This document shows, piece after piece, positions 1-8,283 of a stretch of DNA of 53,584 bases. The notes beneath the pieces are model-generated. The model made no database searches. It saw nothing but the letters and a program-made list of their open reading frames with translations, and was not told the DNA's origin. Numbering within the stretch: position 1 is the first letter of the stretch; the number at the start of each line of letters is the position of its first letter. The stretch comes from Burkholderiales bacterium (lineage in GTDB: Bacteria > Pseudomonadota > Gammaproteobacteria > Burkholderiales > Burkholderiaceae). The position numbers and the translations under genes are program-made. The stretch is taken from assembly GCA_947371645.1 (NCBI GenBank), contig CANBQJ010000001.1:1-53584 (forward strand), given 5' to 3'.

Positions 1-65
1 TTGATGATCTGGTAGCCGCCCACGACGGTGCCCGAAGGCAACGGAGCGGGTTTCGGCTTTGACAT
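1..65 (-). CDS. N-terminus of a probable serine/threonine protein kinase (partial)
   Basis: Only the first 21 codons are inside the window; the gene runs off the left edge. The peptide starts MSKPKPAPLPSG and continues GGYQII. A short Pro/Lys-rich lead followed by G-Y-x-I is how many bacterial Hanks-type kinase domains begin. In Burkholderiales a kinase or PP2C-phosphatase gene commonly lies divergent to yicC, which fits. The ATG is at 63-65, 30 bp from the yicC start on the other strand, so the two genes share a very short divergent control region. The identity rests on the first residues and gene order, so it is tentative. Confidence 0.45.
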   Translation of the reverse strand, partial: MSKPKPAPLPSGTVVGGYQII

Positions 66-95
66 AATCGGGTTTTGTCTGGTGTCCAGGAATCC

Positions 96-1034
96 ATGTC
101 AGTCTACTCCATGACCGGCTTCGCCAGCGCGGTGGCCACATCTGCCGAGCACCCCGGTGAAACCCCTGAAGACGGGGACGGCGCGACCGTTTCCCGCAAG
201 GCTGCGACAGGCGCGGTGGGGGCAGAACTGCGCTCCGTCAACAGCCGCTTCCTGGACCTCAGCTTCAAGCTGGCGGACGAGTTCCGCGGCCTGGAGCCGG
301 CCATGCGCGAGCTGCTCACCGCAGCGTTCAAGCGCGGCAAGATCGAGCTGCGCCTTCAACCCCAGCGGGCCTCGGACGCCACCTGGCCCCAGCCCCAGCC
401 CGACCAGCTGCACACCCTGGCGCGGCTGGAAAACACCGTGCAGAACTGGCTGCCCAAGGCCGGCGCCTTGAGCGTCAACGAGGTGCTGAACTGGTGCCGC
501 GCAGCTGCCACCTCGGTGAAGCTGGAAGAGGCCGCGATGGAGTCCTGCCGCCAGGCCATTGCGGCCCTGACGGAAGCGCGCGAACGCGAAGGCGCCCGCC
601 TGGTGGGGGTGCTCAAGGAGAAGTTGACCGGCCTCAAGGCCCTGGCCGAGCAGGCCCAGCCCCTGGTACCCCAGGCCGTGGCGCGCCAGCAAGAGCGTTT
701 CATGGTCAAGTTTCAGGAAGCGTTGCAGGCCGTGGGGGGCAGCATCACCCCCGAGGCCGCGCAAGAACGCGCCATGGCCGAGGCCGCCGCCTACGCATTG
801 CGCATCGACGTGGACGAAGAACTGCAGCGCCTCAAGGCCCACCTCGATGAAATCGGCCGCCTGATCAAAAAAGGCGGTGAAGTGGGCAAGCGCCTGGACT
901 TTCTCATCCAGGAGCTGCACCGCGAGGCCAACACCCTGGGCTCCAAGGCCGCCGCGCTGGAGCTGACCCAGATCTCCGTGGACATGAAGGTGCTGATCGA
1001 GCAAATGCGCGAGCAGGTTCAGAACATCGAATGA
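96..1034 (+). CDS. yicC: YicC-family endoribonuclease
   Basis: The 312-residue protein belongs to the YicC/YloC family of stress-linked endoribonucleases. The N-terminus [10 protein letters not shown] and the C-terminal stretch with NTLGSKA and [16 protein letters not shown] are family hallmarks. I chose the ATG at 96 because MxxSMTGFA is the conserved start and AGGA lies just upstream; an in-frame ATG at 75 adds seven unconserved residues. An acidic, low-complexity insertion (about residues 15-40) after the first strand makes it slightly longer than the roughly 290-residue E. coli protein. It is followed closely by gmk, the usual beta-proteobacterial order. Confidence 0.93.
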   Translation: MSVYSMTGFASAVATSAEHPGETPEDGDGATVSRKAATGAVGAELRSVNSRFLDLSFKLADEFRGLEPAMRELLTAAFKRGKIELRLQPQRASDATWPQPQPDQLHTLARLENTVQNWLPKAGALSVNEVLNWCRAAATSVKLEEAAMESCRQAIAALTEAREREGARLVGVLKEKLTGLKALAEQAQPLVPQAVARQQERFMVKFQEALQAVGGSITPEAAQERAMAEAAAYALRIDVDEELQRLKAHLDEIGRLIKKGGEVGKRLDFLIQELHREANTLGSKAAALELTQISVDMKVLIEQMREQVQNIE

Positions 1035-1084
1035 CGGCCGATATGTCTACCCAAAGCCTCCACTTGCCCACCGAAAGCCCTGAC

Positions 1085-1705
1085 ATGGACTACCCAGGCA
1101 ACCTCTTTGTGGTCTCGGCCCCCAGCGGCACGGGCAAATCCACCCTGGTCATGGCCTTGCTGGAGCTGGACTCGCGTCTGCAGGTCTCGGTGTCGCACAC
1201 GACGCGTGCCCCCCGCGGGCAGGAGCAGCAGGGTCGGGAGTACCTGTTCATCGGCAAGGACGAGTTCCAGAGCATGGTGGACCACGGGGACTTCTTCGAG
1301 CACGCCGAGGTGCACGGCAACCACTACGGCACCTCGCGCAAGGCCATCGAGGCCCGCATCCAGCATGGCGACGACGTGGTGCTGGAGATCGACTGGCAAG
1401 GGGCCTTGCAGATCAAGAAAATCTTCCCCAATGCCGTGCTGATCTTCATCCTGCCGCCCAGCTACGAAGAGCTGCTGCAGCGGCTCAACCGCCGGGGCGA
1501 AGACTCGCAGGAGGTCATCGACCTGCGCATGAAAAACGCCCGGATCGAGGTCTCTGAGGCCCAATTCTTCGATTTCATCGTCGTCAATGCCCTGTTTGAG
1601 TCGGCGCTGTTCGATTTAAAAGCCATTGTTCACTCACAGCGGTTAAAATACGCGGCTCAGCGCCGGAACAAGTCTGTCGTGTTCCGCGCCCTGAACCTGG
1701 TTTGA
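1085..1705 (+). CDS. gmk: Guanylate kinase
   Basis: This enzyme phosphorylates GMP to GDP with ATP in the cytoplasm. The P-loop APSGTGKST sits at residues 11-19, and the GMP-binding region follows (SHTTRAPR, then GREYLF, then [12 protein letters not shown]). The start at 1085 gives [15 protein letters not shown] and a 206-residue protein, the usual length. An ATG at 1031 overlapping the yicC stop would add 18 unconserved residues and is an alternative. It is probably co-transcribed with yicC and rpoZ, and GMP kinase next to rpoZ and spoT is a conserved (p)ppGpp-related neighbourhood. Confidence 0.95.
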   Translation: MDYPGNLFVVSAPSGTGKSTLVMALLELDSRLQVSVSHTTRAPRGQEQQGREYLFIGKDEFQSMVDHGDFFEHAEVHGNHYGTSRKAIEARIQHGDDVVLEIDWQGALQIKKIFPNAVLIFILPPSYEELLQRLNRRGEDSQEVIDLRMKNARIEVSEAQFFDFIVVNALFESALFDLKAIVHSQRLKYAAQRRNKSVVFRALNLV

Positions 1706-1727
1706 CTTTCCCTTTCCGGAGCACCAC

Positions 1728-1931
1728 ATGGCCCGCATCACCGTCGAAGACTGCCTGCAAAAGATCCCCAACCGCTTCCAGCTGGTGCTCGCCGCTACTT
1801 ACCGTGCCCGCATGCTGAGCCAGGGCCACACGCCCAAGATCGAATCGCGCAACAAGCCCGGCGTGACCGCGCTGCGTGAAATCGCTGCCGGCCAGGTCGG
1901 CCTGGAGATGCTGCGCAAGGTTCCGACCTGA
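1728..1931 (+). CDS. rpoZ: RNA polymerase omega subunit
   Basis: The 67-residue protein starts [20 protein letters not shown], the canonical omega N-terminus, and contains the [11 protein letters not shown] segment that folds along the beta-prime C-terminus. Omega helps assemble RNA polymerase and, with beta-prime, forms ppGpp site 1. GGAG precedes the ATG by a normal distance. It lies 22 bp after gmk and is followed by a good intrinsic terminator and then spoT. The protein is shorter than the 91-residue E. coli form, which is common in Burkholderiales. Confidence 0.96.
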   Translation: MARITVEDCLQKIPNRFQLVLAATYRARMLSQGHTPKIESRNKPGVTALREIAAGQVGLEMLRKVPT

Positions 1932-1974
1932 TCCAGGCGCGCACCTGACCGGCCTTCAAACGCCGGTGACATCT

Positions 1975-2008
1975 GGCCCGTCGCGTCGTGCGCACGGGCC
2001 TTTTGCTT
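1975..2008 (+). terminator. Intrinsic terminator after rpoZ
   Basis: GGCCCGT at 1975-1981 pairs with ACGGGCC at 1994-2000 and is followed directly by TTTTGCTTTG. It lies 44 bp past the rpoZ stop and would end the yicC-gmk-rpoZ transcript. spoT must then have its own promoter in 2009-2126, where I could not pick a clear one. Confidence 0.8.
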
Positions 2009-2126
2009 TGTGGCGGCGCCAGCATGCGGAGGCGCAGCGTGCGCATGCCGCTCAAGCGGGCGTTTCAACGACCTCCGGGCGTGCCCTGCCAACGACGTGG
2101 CAGCGTGAACACGCTACAGTCTGAGC

Positions 2127-4328
2127 ATGACCCTGGCCACCGATGCAGCAGCGGCCTCATTTGCCGCACTGACCCACAAACTTGACTACCTGGACGAGGC
2201 GGACATCCGCCGCGTCCGCGAAGCCTACCGCTTTGCCGACGAGGCCCACCTGGGCCAGTTCCGCGCCAGCGGCGAGCCCTACATCACCCACCCCATCGCG
2301 GTGGCCGGCCTGTGTGCCGACTGGAAGCTGGACGCCCAGGCCATCATGGCCGCGCTCATGCACGACGCGATGGAGGACTGCGGCGTCACCAAGATCGAAC
2401 TCATCGAGCGCTTTGGCGCGCCCACAGCCGAACTGGTCGACGGCCTGACCAAGCTCGACAAGCTGCAGTTCTCGACCAAGGAAGAATCCCAGGCCGAGTC
2501 CTTCCGCAAGATGCTGCTGGCCATGGCGCGCGATGTGCGCGTCATCCTCATCAAGCTGGCCGATCGCCTGCACAACATGCGCACCATGGACGCGATGGTG
2601 GCGCACAAGCGCTCGCGCATCGCCCGCGAGACGCTCGACATCTACGTGCCGATTGCGCACCGCCTGGGCCTGAACCAGACTTATCGCGAGCTGCAGGAGC
2701 TGTCCTTCCAGTACATCAACCCCTGGCGTTACGGGGTGCTGGTCAAGGCCGTCAAGCGCACGCGGGGCAACCGGCGTGACCTGGTGGACCGCATCCGCCG
2801 CGAGGTGGAACACGCCTTTGGCGAGGCCGGCATGGTGGTGGAGGCCTATGGCCGCGAGAAGACGATCTTCTCCATCTACAACAAGATGGTCGAAAAGAAC
2901 CTGAGCTTTGCGCAGGTCAGCGACATCTTCGGCTTTCGCATCGTCACGCGCGAGTTGCTGGACTGCTACCGCGCCCTGGGCGTGCTGCACCAGCTCTACA
3001 AGCCGCTGCCCGGCCGATTCAAGGACTACATCGCCATCCCCAAGGCGAACGGCTACCAGTCGCTGCACACCACGCTGGTGAACCCGGTGGGCACCGCGGT
3101 CGAGTTTCAGATCCGTTCGCAGGCCATGCACGCCGTGGCCGAGAAGGGCATCGCCGCGCACTGGATGTACAAGGAACATGAGGACGGCAGCGATGCCTCA
3201 CCGCAGCAGGCGGCGGTGTGGTTGCAGTCGCTCATCGACATCCAGCACGAGACCCGCGATTCGGCCGAGTTCCTGGAGCACCTGAAGATCGACCTCTTCC
3301 CCGAGTCGGTCTATGTGCTGACCCCGAAGTCGCGCATCGTGGCTTTGCCGAAGGGCGCCACGCCGGTGGACTTCGCCTACGCCATCCACTCCGGTGTGGG
3401 CGACCGCTGCGTGTCGGCCAAGGTGAACGGCGAGGCGGTGGCGTTGCGTACCGAGCTGCGCAGCGGTGATGTGGTGGAGGTCATCACGGCGCCGAGCGCG
3501 CGGCCCAACCCGGGCTGGCTGAACTTCGTGCGCACGGGCCGGGCGCGCTCCAAGATCCGCCACTACCTGAAGAACATGGAGGCCGAAGAGAGCCTGGAGC
3601 TGGGCGAGAAGCTGCTCAGCCAGGCCCTGCGTGCCGAAGGCCTGACCATGCCACCCGGCGACGACGAGACCGAAGGCGCACCGGGCCTGCTGTGGCAGGC
3701 CCTGGCCCGCTGGGGCGGCAACCGCAACAGGCATGAGCTGGTCATCGAAATTGGCCTGGGCCGCAAGATCGCCACCATGGTGGCCAAGCGCCTGGCCCAG
3801 CTGATGGCCGAAGGCGGCGAACGGCCCGATGCCGTCACGCTGACCCTGGGCCGCTTTGCCGACGACAGCGCCATCCGTGGCGGCGTGGTGCTGGACGGCA
3901 GCGAAGGCGCCACCGTGCAGCTGGCGCCGTGCTGCTGCCCGGTGCCAGGCGACCCCATTGCCGGCTACCTGGGCCGCGGCGAAGGCCTGGTGGTGCACGC
4001 GCAGACCTGCTCGGTGGGCCGCCGTCTCTTTGAGCGCGACAGCGAACGCTGGATTGACGTGAGCTGGGCGGAAGAGCCCGCGCGCCTGTTCGAGACCCCG
4101 GTGACCGTGCTGGTCACCAACGGCAAGGGCGTGCTGGCCCAGGTGGCCCAGGCCATCAGCAGCGCCGAGACCGACATCACCCACATCGAGATGGGCGACG
4201 AGCGCCTGGGTGAGACAGCCGAGCTCAAGCTCACCCTGTCTGTGCGCGATGCCGACCACCTGGTCGACGTGATCCGTACGCTCAACCGTTGCCCGGTGGT
4301 GCTCAAGGCCGAGCGCAGCAAGACCTGA
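2127..4328 (+). CDS. spoT: Bifunctional (p)ppGpp synthetase/hydrolase
   Basis: This 733-residue RelA/SpoT homologue makes and degrades the alarmone (p)ppGpp. The N-terminal HD hydrolase domain is intact (HDAMED near residue 74 and the KLADRLHNMRT motif). The synthetase domain carries GREKTIFSIYNKM and GRFKDYIAIPKANGYQS. The RFKD motif, rather than the EXDD of RelA, marks bifunctional enzymes. A TGS domain (FPESVYVLTPKSRIVALPKG) and a C-terminal ACT domain follow. It stands next to gmk and rpoZ, both linked to ppGpp metabolism or binding. The downstream prenyltransferase starts three bases after the stop and is probably translated from the same message. Confidence 0.95.
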   Translation: MTLATDAAAASFAALTHKLDYLDEADIRRVREAYRFADEAHLGQFRASGEPYITHPIAVAGLCADWKLDAQAIMAALMHDAMEDCGVTKIELIERFGAPTAELVDGLTKLDKLQFSTKEESQAESFRKMLLAMARDVRVILIKLADRLHNMRTMDAMVAHKRSRIARETLDIYVPIAHRLGLNQTYRELQELSFQYINPWRYGVLVKAVKRTRGNRRDLVDRIRREVEHAFGEAGMVVEAYGREKTIFSIYNKMVEKNLSFAQVSDIFGFRIVTRELLDCYRALGVLHQLYKPLPGRFKDYIAIPKANGYQSLHTTLVNPVGTAVEFQIRSQAMHAVAEKGIAAHWMYKEHEDGSDASPQQAAVWLQSLIDIQHETRDSAEFLEHLKIDLFPESVYVLTPKSRIVALPKGATPVDFAYAIHSGVGDRCVSAKVNGEAVALRTELRSGDVVEVITAPSARPNPGWLNFVRTGRARSKIRHYLKNMEAEESLELGEKLLSQALRAEGLTMPPGDDETEGAPGLLWQALARWGGNRNRHELVIEIGLGRKIATMVAKRLAQLMAEGGERPDAVTLTLGRFADDSAIRGGVVLDGSEGATVQLAPCCCPVPGDPIAGYLGRGEGLVVHAQTCSVGRRLFERDSERWIDVSWAEEPARLFETPVTVLVTNGKGVLAQVAQAISSAETDITHIEMGDERLGETAELKLTLSVRDADHLVDVIRTLNRCPVVLKAERSKT

Positions 4329-4331
4329 GTC

Positions 4332-5258
4332 ATGGCGGGCGATCGGGTCAAGCTGCCCTGGTGGGGCCCCATGCGCGGGCCCTTTTTGCTGCTCACCCCC
4401 GCCTGCATGCTGCTGGGTGTGGCCTGTGCCTGGCTGGCCAGGCCGCCGGACATGCTGCCTTTGACCCTGTTGCTCAAGGCCTGCCTGGCCCTGGGCGCTG
4501 CACTCGGTGCCCACATCAGTGTCAACGCGCTCAACGAGTACGTGGATTTCCGCAGCGGCCTGGACGCGATGACCCAGCGCACGCCCTTCAGCGGCGGCAG
4601 CGGCACCCTGCCAGCGCATCCCGAGCTGGCCCGCTGGGCCTTGCTGTTGGGCTTGGGTGCCTTGGCCATGTCGGTGTCCATGGGCTTGGCCTTGCTGGCC
4701 TCCTGGCCCACCGCCTGGCTGCAGCTGGCCCCTCTGGGTCTGCTGGGCGTGGCCCTGGTGGCCGGCTACTCGCCCTGGATCTCGCGGCACCCCTGGCTGT
4801 GCCTGGTGGCGCCGGGGCTGGGCTTTGGCGCCCTGATGGTGGCCGGGACGGCCTGTGCGCTGCTGGGGCATCACACGGTGGCGGCCTGGTGGGCGGCGGC
4901 CGTGCCCTTCTTGCTGGTCAACAACCTGTTGTTGCTCAACCAGTTCCCCGACGTGGAGGCCGACCGTGCGGTGGGGCGACGCACGTTGCCCATCGTGTGG
5001 GGGCGGCCGTCCTGCGTCCGCTTGCTTTGGGTTCAGTGGGCCCTCGCTTGGGGCTGCTTGCTGGCCGGCGTGGCCTGGGGTGTGTTGCCAACCGGTGCCT
5101 TGTGCGGCTTGATCACGCTGCCGCTGGCGTGGCGCACCGCAGCCGGGGTGCATCGGCACGCCGACGAGCTGCCGGCCTTGCTGCCGCACCTGGGTGCCAA
5201 TGTGGCGGTGACCCTGCTGACGCCAGCCCTGATGGGTCTGGGCATGCTGTTGACTTGA
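4332..5258 (+). CDS. UbiA-superfamily prenyltransferase
   Basis: The 308-residue integral membrane protein has about eight or nine hydrophobic segments. The two Asp-rich motifs of the family are visible: NALNEYVDFRSGLD near residue 59 and NQFPDVEADRAVGRRTLP near residue 204. These bind prenyl diphosphate through magnesium. The pattern is closest to MenA-like or uncharacterised UbiA members rather than UbiA itself, so the acceptor (naphthoate, quinone or other) cannot be read from the sequence. It follows spoT by three bases and converges on greB with only a nine-base gap. Confidence 0.85.
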   Translation: MAGDRVKLPWWGPMRGPFLLLTPACMLLGVACAWLARPPDMLPLTLLLKACLALGAALGAHISVNALNEYVDFRSGLDAMTQRTPFSGGSGTLPAHPELARWALLLGLGALAMSVSMGLALLASWPTAWLQLAPLGLLGVALVAGYSPWISRHPWLCLVAPGLGFGALMVAGTACALLGHHTVAAWWAAAVPFLLVNNLLLLNQFPDVEADRAVGRRTLPIVWGRPSCVRLLWVQWALAWGCLLAGVAWGVLPTGALCGLITLPLAWRTAAGVHRHADELPALLPHLGANVAVTLLTPALMGLGMLLT

Positions 5259-5267
5259 ACGGTGGGC

Positions 5268-5831
5268 TCAGTGGCTGACAGGTGGGGCGGGGTAACTCAC
5301 CGAGATCACCTCCAGCCGCTCAAGCCCGCCCGGGGTCATCAGCTGCACCTCGTCGCCCTCGCGGGATTTGATCAGCGCGCGGGCAATGGGTGACACCCAG
5401 CTCACCTCGCCTTGCAAGCTGTCGACCTCGTCGATGCCCTTGATGGTGATGGTGCGGCTCACGCCGGCCATGTTCTCGTAGGTCACGGTGGCGCCAAAGA
5501 AGACTTGCGTTTTGCCGTGGTGCACGCTGGGGTCGGCCACTTCGGCGATGTCCAGGCGCTTGGTCAGGAAGCGGATGCGGCGGTCGATTTCGCGCAGGCG
5601 CTTCTTGCCGTAGATGTAGTCGCCGTTCTCGGAGCGGTCGCCGTTGGAGGCCGCCCAGTGCACGATCTCCACGATCTTGGGCCGCTCGGCGTCGATCAGG
5701 TTGATCAACTCGGTGCGCAGCCGGTGGTAGCCCTCGGGGGTGATGTAGTTCTTGCCGCCCGCAGGCAGTGGGGGCAGCGACAGCTCGTCGTCGTCCTCGT
5801 CACTGGACTCTTTGGTGAAGGCCTTGCTCAT
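5268..5831 (-). CDS. greB: Transcription elongation factor GreB
   Basis: The 187-residue Gre factor rescues backtracked RNA polymerase by stimulating transcript cleavage. The N-terminal coiled coil carries the acidic tip (DRSENGDYIYGKKRLREIDRR at about 79-99), and the C-terminal FKBP-like domain ends with GDEVQLMTPGG. Length and basic character in the coiled coil favour GreB over GreA (about 158 residues). An acidic extension (ESSDEDDDELSLPPLPAGG) precedes the domain and is common in Burkholderiales. The gene is transcribed away from the signalling operon; the two share the 163-bp region 5832-5994. Confidence 0.93.
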   Translation of the reverse strand: MSKAFTKESSDEDDDELSLPPLPAGGKNYITPEGYHRLRTELINLIDAERPKIVEIVHWAASNGDRSENGDYIYGKKRLREIDRRIRFLTKRLDIAEVADPSVHHGKTQVFFGATVTYENMAGVSRTITIKGIDEVDSLQGEVSWVSPIARALIKSREGDEVQLMTPGGLERLEVISVSYPAPPVSH

Positions 5832-5924
5832 GGGGCTGGATTGTGCCTAAAAGTGGCCGTGCGGTATCTCACGCTTTGGGCCCCTTTGTGTGGGCCCCAC
5901 GTCTGGCGTGTGGATTTGATCGCG

Positions 5925-5950
5925 CAAAAATGAAATCACGCAGCCGATAA
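5925..5950 (+). promoter_or_regulatory. Sigma-28 (FliA) promoter of the LOV signalling operon
   Basis: CAAA at 5925-5928, a 14-base spacer, then GCCGATAA at 5943-5950. The -10 element is identical to the enterobacterial FliA consensus, and the spacing equals that of the fliS promoter in this window (CAAG-N14-GCCGATAA). Transcription would start near 5957, about 38 bases before the ATG at 5995. This places the signalling operon with the late flagellar genes. The match is seen directly; use by FliA is inferred. Confidence 0.75.
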
Positions 5951-5994
5951 GCAAGGCAAGCTGTTCACAGCAACCCCTGTTGTCGAGGTGTGAG

Positions 5995-6702
5995 ATGTCT
6001 CAAGTGATTCCTCTGGGCCCTGCGGCCCGCATGCTGACCACCCGCGAGGCCGCGTTGCGCCTGGGGGTGTCCTTGAGGACGGTTCAGCTGTGGGTGGAGG
6101 CCGACATCCTGCCCGCCGCGCGCACGCCGGGTGGTCACCGCCGCATCCCCTACAACGCCGTGGAGGCCCTGGCCTTGAGCACGGGGCTGGGGGGTGAACC
6201 CATCTCCCGCAGCCAGGCCCGCGAGCTCAGCCGGCAGGCCGATGCCCAGGGTGGTCGCTTCAACGACGCTGCACTGACGGCCGGCACGCCCGGCCGCGAT
6301 GCAGGAAACCAGCCGCAGCCTCTGGATGTGCTGCTGGTGGCCGATGACCAGGACTGGCAACAACGCTGTGCCGAGGCGATGTCGCCCTATGGCAATGCCG
6401 TGAAGCTGCGCTACGCAGAGACGGGCTACCTGGCCCTGCTGCAGATTGGCCAGAAGGCACCTGACCTGCTGATCACCAACCTGGACCTGCCCGGCATGGA
6501 CGGCATGGCCATGTTGCGCACGCTGGAGCGCTGCGAAAGCATCAACCAGCTGCGCATCCTGGTGCTCACCCACCACGATGAACACGAAATCGCCCGGCGC
6601 GGGGGCTTGCCCATGGCTGCCGAGGTGATGCACCTGCCTGTCACCCCCGAATCTGTGGCGGTGCGGGTCGGCCGATGGCTATTGGGGCAGCGCGCCTCAT
6701 GA
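5995..6702 (+). CDS. MerR/BldC-like HTH protein fused to a degenerate receiver domain
   Basis: The 235-residue cytoplasmic protein starts with a MerR/excisionase-type winged helix (about 13-62; LTTREAALRLGVSLRTVQ, then TPGGHRRI). A Gln/Ala-rich linker leads to a receiver-like domain (about 109-232). The acidic pair is present (D117, D118), but the phospho-acceptor Asp is Asn162 (ITNLDLPGMDG) and the conserved Lys-Pro is Leu214-Pro215. Phosphorylation is therefore unlikely, and binding of a partner such as another receiver or kinase is a reasonable inference. The ATG at 5995 follows GAGGTG; one at 5980 lacks a good site. It is the first gene of the sigma-28 operon, 21 bp before the next. Confidence 0.85.
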   Translation: MSQVIPLGPAARMLTTREAALRLGVSLRTVQLWVEADILPAARTPGGHRRIPYNAVEALALSTGLGGEPISRSQARELSRQADAQGGRFNDAALTAGTPGRDAGNQPQPLDVLLVADDQDWQQRCAEAMSPYGNAVKLRYAETGYLALLQIGQKAPDLLITNLDLPGMDGMAMLRTLERCESINQLRILVLTHHDEHEIARRGGLPMAAEVMHLPVTPESVAVRVGRWLLGQRAS

Positions 6703-6723
6703 GATGAGATCTGGAACCCCGCC

Positions 6724-7869
6724 ATGAACGAAGCCTTCCGCATGCTGTTTGACCAGGTCACGAGCGGCGTGGTCTGGGTTCAGCGCAATGGTGTGGTCCG
6801 GTATGCCAACAAGGCCGCGGTGCAGATGACCCCGGTGATGCTGGGCCAGCCGATGATGGACCCGGTGGCCGAGCGCACCGTCAAGGCGGCAGGGCAGGAC
6901 ATGCTCAAGCTGCCCTTCCAGTTCGAGCTGACCACGCAGGAAGCGCACCCGGACGCCATCCGCGCCGTGGTCATCCCGGCGCCTGTCGGGCAGGACCTGA
7001 TGGTGGTGCTCAACAACGTCTCGCAAGAGCGCTGGTACTCGCAAGCGCTGGAAAACCTGATCGGCTACATCGACGCCGAGATGGCCTTGCCCATTGAGGC
7101 GCTCACCGAGAAGCTGCCGCTGACCGCGCAACTGGTGCTGCAGCAAGGCGCCATGGGCGAGTTGCAGGCCCTGGTGGACGAAGCGGCGATGCTGTCGGCC
7201 AAGCTGGGCAAGCTGCATGACCTGGTCTCGGTGTTCGGCGAAAGCGCCATCCAGCGCGATGAACGCATCTTGCTGCCTGGGCTCTTGCGTCAGGCCCTGG
7301 GCGAAGTGATGCCCCAGGCCCAGGCCCGCAACGTCACCGTGGCGGTGGCCAGCATCGACGATGACATGCCGGCCATTTACGGCAGTTCGCACTGGCTGGC
7401 CAAGGCCATGTCGGAATACCTCGAACAGTCCATCCGCAGTGCGCAGCCCGGTGGGGTCATCCAGCTGACGATACAGGCGTCAGGCACACGGGTGATGGTG
7501 CGTGCCCGCAACCAGGGGCTGTTCGTGTCCAACCACGATCGCCGCAACGCCTTCGTGCCCTTTGGCGTGGGCGACAGTGCCAGGCCGACGGGACCGCGCC
7601 GAGGGATCGGCCTGGCCTTGGCCCAACGCATCCTGGAGCAGCATGGGGGCACCGTGCGCATCGAAGACGAGTTCGACAGCGTCGACTTCGTGATGGAAAT
7701 TCCTGCTGGCGCCCCGGCCACGCAAGACGCGCAACTCAGCGTCGAGCAGGCGCAGCGCTACGCCCACGACATGTCCCAACTGATGGCGCGCAGCATGGCC
7801 CGCAAGGTTGCCGCGGTGTCGTCACCGGCACCGGCAGCGCCAGCCGCACCCACCGTGCTCAAGCCCTGA
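6724..7869 (+). CDS. Degenerate PAS-histidine kinase-like protein (no phospho-His)
   Basis: The 381-residue soluble protein has a PAS-like N-terminus (about 1-100), a helical region where a DHp domain should be (105-185), and a GHKL ATPase-like fold (about 200-330). The DHp H-box reads DAEMALPI where HisKA proteins have SHELRTPL, so the phospho-acceptor position is Ala118. In the ATPase domain the catalytic Asn is Gln235 (YLEQSIRS) and the DxGxG motif reads RNQGLF (Asn263), while G2 (RRGIGLALAQRI) is kept. Kinase activity is unlikely. The C-terminus is an Ala/Pro-rich tail. It lies 14 bp before the receiver gene, which suggests tight co-expression. Confidence 0.82.
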   Translation: MNEAFRMLFDQVTSGVVWVQRNGVVRYANKAAVQMTPVMLGQPMMDPVAERTVKAAGQDMLKLPFQFELTTQEAHPDAIRAVVIPAPVGQDLMVVLNNVSQERWYSQALENLIGYIDAEMALPIEALTEKLPLTAQLVLQQGAMGELQALVDEAAMLSAKLGKLHDLVSVFGESAIQRDERILLPGLLRQALGEVMPQAQARNVTVAVASIDDDMPAIYGSSHWLAKAMSEYLEQSIRSAQPGGVIQLTIQASGTRVMVRARNQGLFVSNHDRRNAFVPFGVGDSARPTGPRRGIGLALAQRILEQHGGTVRIEDEFDSVDFVMEIPAGAPATQDAQLSVEQAQRYAHDMSQLMARSMARKVAAVSSPAPAAPAAPTVLKP

Positions 7870-7883
7870 ACAGGAGACACACC

Positions 7884-8261
7884 ATGACGCAGCGCATCCT
7901 CATCGTCGAAGACCAGTCCGACATCTGCAAGCTCATCCGCATGACGCTGGAGTTCAGCGACTTTGAAATTCACGAAGCCCACGATGGCGAGACCGGCTTG
8001 AACCTGGCGCGCGCACTGCAGCCCCATGTCGTGCTGATGGACGTGATGATGCCCGGCTTGCTCGATGGCTACCAGGCCTGTGCCCGCATCAAGCAGGACC
8101 CGGCGCTGCGCCACATCCGCGTGATCATGCTCACCGCACGCGGCCAGGCCAGCGACATCGATGCCGGGCAAGCCGCCGGCGCAGACGCCTACCTGGTCAA
8201 GCCATTCAGCCCGCTGGAGCTCATCGATCGCGTGGAGGGCATGGCCGGTCTGGCCGCCTGA
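7884..8261 (+). CDS. Single-domain CheY-like response regulator
   Basis: The 125-residue protein is a stand-alone receiver with all key residues: acidic pair in VEDQ (E9, D10), phospho-acceptor D53 (LMDVMMPG), Thr in MLTAR and K106 in YLVKPF. There is no output domain, so it must act by binding a partner or as a phosphate carrier. One extra Leu in MPGLLDG is a small oddity. AGGAGA precedes the ATG. It sits between a dead kinase and an intact LOV kinase in one operon, so its likely phosphodonor is the LOV kinase. A flagellar switch or the HTH protein are possible targets. Confidence 0.93.
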   Translation: MTQRILIVEDQSDICKLIRMTLEFSDFEIHEAHDGETGLNLARALQPHVVLMDVMMPGLLDGYQACARIKQDPALRHIRVIMLTARGQASDIDAGQAAGADAYLVKPFSPLELIDRVEGMAGLAA

Positions 8262-8283
8262 GCCCGCCTCGCTGGAGGCCGCC

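Noticed and set aside
3198..5189. Long open frame of 663 codons antisense to spoT and the prenyltransferase
   Set aside because: It is rich in Gln, His, Ala and Gly, with no domain, and lies opposite two well-conserved genes. High GC makes such frames common.
5995..6702. Excisionase of a prophage
   Set aside because: The HTH resembles excisionases, but the protein carries a receiver-like domain and heads a signalling operon; no phage genes are near.
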